From: Bacteroidota bacterium
Lineage (GTDB): Bacteria > Bacteroidota > Bacteroidia > NS11-12g > UBA955
Assembly (NCBI GenBank): GCA_947450015.1
Contig: CANFUB010000083.1
Span: 1 to 9,557, forward strand
Reading direction: 5' to 3'
Length of the DNA stretch: 9,557 bases
In this document: positions 6,806-9,557 of the stretch, one piece after another
Numbering within the stretch: the stretch's first letter is position 1
Layout: each line of letters opens with the position of its first letter
The notes under the pieces: model-generated
Seen by the model: only the letters and a program-made list of their open reading frames with translations
The model's database searches: none
Told to the model about the DNA's origin: nothing
Program-made: the position numbers and the translations under genes

Positions 6806-7807
6806 TTGAAAAACGCAATTAATTTTCAGGAGCGGTTCAACCAGATTTTACAAGACCATGTACCATCTAACCTTTCTATTGCAAGAGAAATTAGCGAATT
6901 GTTAGACATTAGTTTAGATAGTACATACCGCAGGTTGAGAAACGAAACAGAGTACACTTTTAACGAAGTTGTCGCCATTTCGAACCATTTTAGAATTCCT
7001 TTCGAGAGCCTGGGTAACAATCAAGAAAATTTGGTAACCTTTAAAATCAATATTCTGAATAATGATATTGATTCTTATTTAAAATACCTCCAAAATATTT
7101 TAGTTAACATTGAAAGGCTGAGTCAGATTCCAGATGCAAGAATCACCATAGCGGCCGAAGACATCCCCGTTTTCTATCATTTCATTGCACCAAAACTTAT
7201 GCAGTTCAAAATGATTTACTGGCTCAAGTCATTGATGAATGTTACCGATTTCCAATACACCAATTTCGAAAGCATTGTAATTCCTGATGCCATTATAAAA
7301 ACCGCAAAGGATATCAATCATTATTACGAAAAAATTGATTCAACTGAAATATGGACCAATGAAACAATCTTAAGTACACTCAAGCAGATAAAATTTTATT
7401 GGGATGCAGGTTTCTTCAGTCAGACAGAGACAGCCTTTGGTATTTTAGATGATTTTGAAGGAATTATAAAAAACATACAAAAGAATGCTGATATCGGTTT
7501 CAAATATTCACACAACGGCACCATGAGCAATACTAAGTTTCAATTCTTTGTAAGTGATGTGATGATTGGCACAAATAGTATACTAGCAAAAACCAATGCA
7601 TTTTCGGCCACCTACATCAGCTATAGCACATTTAATTTCATGCAAACGACCAACGAACAATTTAACCACCAAAATGAAAATTGGTTAAACAATATTCTTT
7701 CAAAATCGAATTTATTAAGTGGGGTTTCTGAGAAACAGAGAAATCAATTTTTCAAAAATATACACAAACAAATACAAGAAATGCGTGTCTATTTTGAGAA
7801 CAACTAG
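6806..7807 (+). CDS. Helix-turn-helix transcriptional regulator of a Bacteroidota-type family
   Basis: A 333-residue soluble protein. Residues about 22-68 form a Cro/BetR-like HTH: SIAREISELLDISLDSTYRRLRN would be helices two and three, with TFNEVVAISNHFRIPFESL completing the fold. The remaining 260 residues are helical in appearance and lack cysteines or an enzyme motif that I can name; in this family they probably sense a signal or dimerise. I recognise the general architecture as common in Bacteroidota, without a known target. The start must be TTG at 6806: an in-frame TAA lies at 6779-6781, and the first in-frame ATG is more than 130 codons inside and would lose the HTH. No Shine-Dalgarno sequence is visible. 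It ends tail to tail with the L,D-transpeptidase gene, their stops sharing CTAG. Its divergent partner, the barrel protein gene, is a candidate target by position only. Confidence 0.8.
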   Translation: MKNAINFQERFNQILQDHVPSNLSIAREISELLDISLDSTYRRLRNETEYTFNEVVAISNHFRIPFESLGNNQENLVTFKINILNNDIDSYLKYLQNILVNIERLSQIPDARITIAAEDIPVFYHFIAPKLMQFKMIYWLKSLMNVTDFQYTNFESIVIPDAIIKTAKDINHYYEKIDSTEIWTNETILSTLKQIKFYWDAGFFSQTETAFGILDDFEGIIKNIQKNADIGFKYSHNGTMSNTKFQFFVSDVMIGTNSILAKTNAFSATYISYSTFNFMQTTNEQFNHQNENWLNNILSKSNLLSGVSEKQRNQFFKNIHKQIQEMRVYFENN

Positions 7808-8571
7808 CCTTTTAAAAGCGTGGAATTTTTGAGATACGTTTTAAATGGATAGTAGGCAAACACACATGCGCCATTGCTAATCGTACGCACCAAATTATTG
7901 ATAACATTTTCGGACACGGCTGGGCAACCTTGACTGCGACCCAACCTTTGGTTGTTGCGAATGAATGATTCACTTACATAATCGGCTCCATGAATCACGA
8001 TACCGCGTTCAAATGCTTTGCTATTAAATTTATTTTCGACACCAAACAACCTGAGTGAGGTTTCATGCTTGCCAGCATAAATATCGCCAGTTAGGAAAAA
8101 GCCTAAACTACTTTGAAACGAATTGGTGGTGTTAGAGAATTTACGCGCATACTCATTGCCACTGTTTTTACCATGTGCAACCAACTCGTGAAACAGAACT
8201 TTTAAGTGGCGTAAATCAACCACCCACAATCTTTTTTGATTCGATGAAAGCGAATAATCAATGATGGTTAAAGTATCCTTCTTTTGCAGACTCCCTTGGT
8301 TTAATAAATTGAAATAACCCTTCAGTGCATAGTTGAAAACTTTTTTATTCAAGACATGCTCTGATTGAAAAATGCCAGAATAAAAACTATCTACAACCCT
8401 TTCCGAATTCACCATTACGCATACATCATGGCAACTATTAACCGATGCAATACTTGTAGAATCCTTTATTATCAAAGGTTCTACAACTATACCTCCCCCC
8501 ATTTTATAAGTATATGCACTTATAAAAAAGGCAATAAGCACTACCGGGAATGTATTTTTTACTATACGCAC
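7804..8571 (-). CDS. Murein L,D-transpeptidase catalytic-domain family protein (YkuD_2 type)
   Basis: A 255-residue exported or membrane-anchored protein with a hydrophobic N-terminus (about residues 7-20, TFPVVLIAFFISAY). The catalytic region carries VIHGADYVSE with His194 and the nucleophile motif GRSQGCPAVS with Cys216, spaced and worded as in the YkuD_2 (PF13645) family. VVDLRHLKVLFHELVAHGKNSG at about 117-138 is a further family block. Related L,D-transpeptidases make 3-3 crosslinks in peptidoglycan or attach proteins to it in the periplasm; the exact reaction here is inferred. The start is GTG at 8571-8569: a TAG lies in frame two codons upstream, and the next Met (residue 24) would remove the export signal. 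A consensus promoter box ends only 6 bases before this GTG, so the mRNA should have almost no leader. The stop overlaps that of the convergent HTH gene. Confidence 0.9.
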   Translation of the reverse strand: MRIVKNTFPVVLIAFFISAYTYKMGGGIVVEPLIIKDSTSIASVNSCHDVCVMVNSERVVDSFYSGIFQSEHVLNKKVFNYALKGYFNLLNQGSLQKKDTLTIIDYSLSSNQKRLWVVDLRHLKVLFHELVAHGKNSGNEYARKFSNTTNSFQSSLGFFLTGDIYAGKHETSLRLFGVENKFNSKAFERGIVIHGADYVSESFIRNNQRLGRSQGCPAVSENVINNLVRTISNGACVFAYYPFKTYLKNSTLLKG

Positions 8572-8577
8572 AGACTA

Positions 8578-8609
8578 CAAAGATACAAAAATTGTGGATA
8601 AGTGCCAAA
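8578..8609 (-). promoter_or_regulatory. Consensus Bacteroidota promoter of the L,D-transpeptidase gene
   Basis: Reading on the minus strand, TTTG (8609-8606) is followed after exactly 20 bases by TATCTTTG (8585-8578). Both elements match the phylum consensus TTTG / TAnnTTTG without mismatch, and the spacing is in the usual range. Transcription should begin within about 4-8 bases after the box, that is at or right next to the GTG start codon at 8571. Confidence 0.75.
8593..8601 (-). promoter_or_regulatory. Perfect DnaA box inside the L,D-transpeptidase promoter spacer
   Basis: The minus strand reads TTATCCACA, the canonical high-affinity DnaA 9-mer, lying between the -33 and -7 elements. Bound DnaA at this place would compete with RNA polymerase. 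It is a single site; two nearby sequences (8670-8678 and 8875-8883) each differ by two bases and are not convincing. Confidence 0.4.
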
Positions 8610-8637
8610 TTTTTGTATTCCCAACCCTTGATAGCAG

Positions 8638-8660
8638 TGGTTCTTGGCATTTCAGAACCA
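8638..8660. repeat. Inverted repeat with 7-base arms (TGGTTCT / AGAACCA)
   Basis: Perfect 7-base arms around a 9-base centre (TGGCATTTC), 28 bases upstream of the -33 element of the minus-strand promoter. No T-run follows on either strand and no gene reads into it, so it is not a terminator. It may be an operator. Confidence 0.35.
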
Positions 8661-8813
8661 TCAAACTACTTTTCCCCATTCAACTTAAATTTAAATTCCA
8701 CTTAAAAATATTAAAACAATACAAAATCAGTTTTTAACCATTGATTAAATATTGGCAAGTAGAAAATACTATGTTAAAGGAATAATAATTAGTTCAGCTT
8801 TTTTTTAATGATT

Positions 8814-8830
8814 CTATTCAATTGAAATAG
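8814..8830. repeat. Imperfect palindrome centred on TTCAATTGAA
   Basis: The 10-base perfect palindrome TTCAATTGAA (8817-8826) is extended by CTA on the left and, after one extra A, TAG on the right. It lies just upstream of where the -33 element of the carboxyltransferase promoter should be, a natural place for an operator. Confidence 0.3.
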
Positions 8831-8852
8831 CTTTTAAATTATTTATATCACG

Positions 8853-8860
8853 TATTTTCG
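8853..8860 (+). promoter_or_regulatory. Probable -7 element of the carboxyltransferase promoter
   Basis: TATTTTCG differs from TAnnTTTG by one base and lies 24 bases before the ATG. No clear TTTG is found 17-23 bases upstream; TTTT at 8832-8835, 17 bases away, is the best. Support is therefore partial. Confidence 0.35.
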
Positions 8861-8884
8861 CGACATAAAACCTATTTATCCTAA

Positions 8885-9557
8885 ATGAGCACAAAAGTTG
8901 ACCTGGCGTTCAATCAAAACGAAGACTTAAATAAACAATTGGTATTCGACTTAAAAACACGATTCAAAAAAGTTGTATTGGGCGGAGGCGAAAAAGCTGC
9001 AGCTAAGCAAAAAGAAAAGGGCAAAATGTTATGCCGCGAGCGCATTGATTATTTACGCGACCAGGATAAACCATTTGTAGAAATTGGCGCATTTACTGGC
9101 GAAGGCATGTACAAAGAATATGGTGGCTGCCCTAGCGGTGGTGTTGTTGCAGGTATTGGCTATGTGAGTGGCAAACAGTGCATGATTGTTGCCAATGATG
9201 CAACCGTTAAAGCTGGTGCTTGGTTTCCTATAACCGCCAAAAAGAATTTAAGAGCACAAGAGATTGCCATGGAAAACCGTTTACCCATTATATATTTGGT
9301 AGACAGTGCTGGTGTATTTCTTCCAATGCAAGATGAAATTTTTCCTGACAAAGAACATTTTGGAAGAATGTTTAGAAATAATGCCTTGATGAGTAGCATG
9401 GGCATCACACAAATTGCGGCTGTTATGGGCAGTTGTGTGGCTGGTGGCGCTTACTTGCCAATTATGAGCGATGAAGCCCTCATTGTTGAAGGTACAGGGT
9501 CAATATTTTTAGCTGGTAGTTATTTAGTAAAAGCAGCCATAGGCGAAGATATTGATA
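8885..9557 (+). CDS. Acyl-CoA carboxylase carboxyltransferase (beta) subunit, methylcrotonoyl-CoA type, N-terminal part (cut by window edge)
   Basis: The first 224 codons of a carboxyltransferase subunit that normally has about 540 residues. Biotin-dependent acyl-CoA carboxylases pair it with a biotin-carboxylase alpha subunit in the cytoplasm. Visible motifs include GGEKAAAKQKEKGKMLCRERID near 34-55, EYGGCPSGGVVAGIG near 78-93 and NDATVKAGAWFPITAKK near 103-119. The segment QDEIFPDKEHFGRMF at 149-163 and MGSCVAGGAYLPIMSDE at 181-197 follow. The QDE(V/I)FPD-HFGR wording is that of methylcrotonoyl-CoA and geranyl-CoA carboxylases rather than propionyl- or acetyl-CoA carboxylases, so leucine degradation is the most likely pathway. 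The substrate remains inferred because the C-terminal half is missing. The ATG at 8885 gives a family-like N-terminus; the upstream codons hold no better start. Partner genes for the alpha subunit would be expected beyond the right edge. Confidence 0.92.
   Translation, partial: MSTKVDLAFNQNEDLNKQLVFDLKTRFKKVVLGGGEKAAAKQKEKGKMLCRERIDYLRDQDKPFVEIGAFTGEGMYKEYGGCPSGGVVAGIGYVSGKQCMIVANDATVKAGAWFPITAKKNLRAQEIAMENRLPIIYLVDSAGVFLPMQDEIFPDKEHFGRMFRNNALMSSMGITQIAAVMGSCVAGGAYLPIMSDEALIVEGTGSIFLAGSYLVKAAIGEDID

Larger units (their letters stand above)
8572..8884. other. 313-base AT-rich divergent intergenic region
   Basis: This gap separates the L,D-transpeptidase gene (minus) from the carboxyltransferase gene (plus). 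It holds the strong minus-strand promoter and DnaA box at its left end, an inverted repeat at 8638-8660, a T8 run at 8799-8806 without a stem before it, an imperfect palindrome at 8814-8830 and a probable plus-strand promoter box at 8853-8860. I find no convincing small gene or structured RNA in it. Confidence 0.6.

Noticed and set aside
8799..8806. T8 run as an intrinsic terminator
   Set aside because: No GC-rich stem precedes it, and no gene on the plus strand reads into it.
8572..8884. Replication origin in the AT-rich gap with the perfect DnaA box
   Set aside because: Only one perfect 9-mer is present; the other two candidates have two mismatches each, there is no cluster or regular spacing, and no replication-initiation gene is nearby.
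9160..9408. Minus-strand open frame of 82 codons over the carboxyltransferase
   Set aside because: It lies wholly antisense inside a strongly conserved coding region.

Overview
The window is AT-rich, gene-dense DNA from a member of the phylum Bacteroidota. Several signs agree. A GldE-GldD pair sits directly behind mutY and ssb, the 29-residue COX24-type protein and the HU subtype are the kinds found in that phylum, and the best promoter is a textbook TTTG-N20-TAnnTTTG. The starts show no clear Shine-Dalgarno sequences, as is usual there. I cannot fix the order or genus. Most of the window looks like chromosomal core; I see no transposase, integrase, tRNA, rRNA, CRISPR array or phage gene.

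Layout. From about 1970 leftward runs a minus-strand cluster: an HU-family DNA-binding protein, a membrane-anchored TPR protein, a 29-residue Arg/Lys-rich ribosome-associated protein that is easily missed, and the N-terminal two thirds or less of ribonuclease E/G, cut by the window edge. Diverging from it, from 2027 rightward, is mutY (adenine glycosylase), ssb, gldE (CNNM/CBS membrane protein) and gldD (lipoprotein). gldE and gldD overlap by ATGA, and this looks like one operon with a possible extra promoter for ssb. gldD meets, tail to tail with overlapping stop codons, a minus-strand gene for a POTRA-less Omp85/BamA-like outer-membrane beta-barrel. After a 219-base divergent gap comes a plus-strand HTH regulator with a TTG start. 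It again meets tail to tail, with overlapping stops, a minus-strand murein L,D-transpeptidase-like protein (YkuD_2 type) that starts with GTG. A 313-base AT-rich divergent gap then leads to the 5' part of a methylcrotonoyl-CoA-type carboxyltransferase subunit, which runs off the right edge.

How the genes fit together. The left half joins information processing (nucleoid protein, RNA decay and ribosome, mismatch repair of 8-oxoG:A, single-strand DNA binding) with two proteins needed for gliding and type IX secretion in Flavobacterium. The right half holds envelope functions (outer-membrane barrel, L,D-transpeptidase), a regulator and branched-chain acyl-CoA catabolism. No new multi-gene system is evident. 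The points most worth following are regulatory or architectural: a consensus promoter almost touching the GTG start of the L,D-transpeptidase gene (near-leaderless mRNA), a perfect DnaA box in the spacer of that promoter, two convergent gene pairs whose stop codons share a palindromic tetramer, and the tiny COX24/mS38-like gene.
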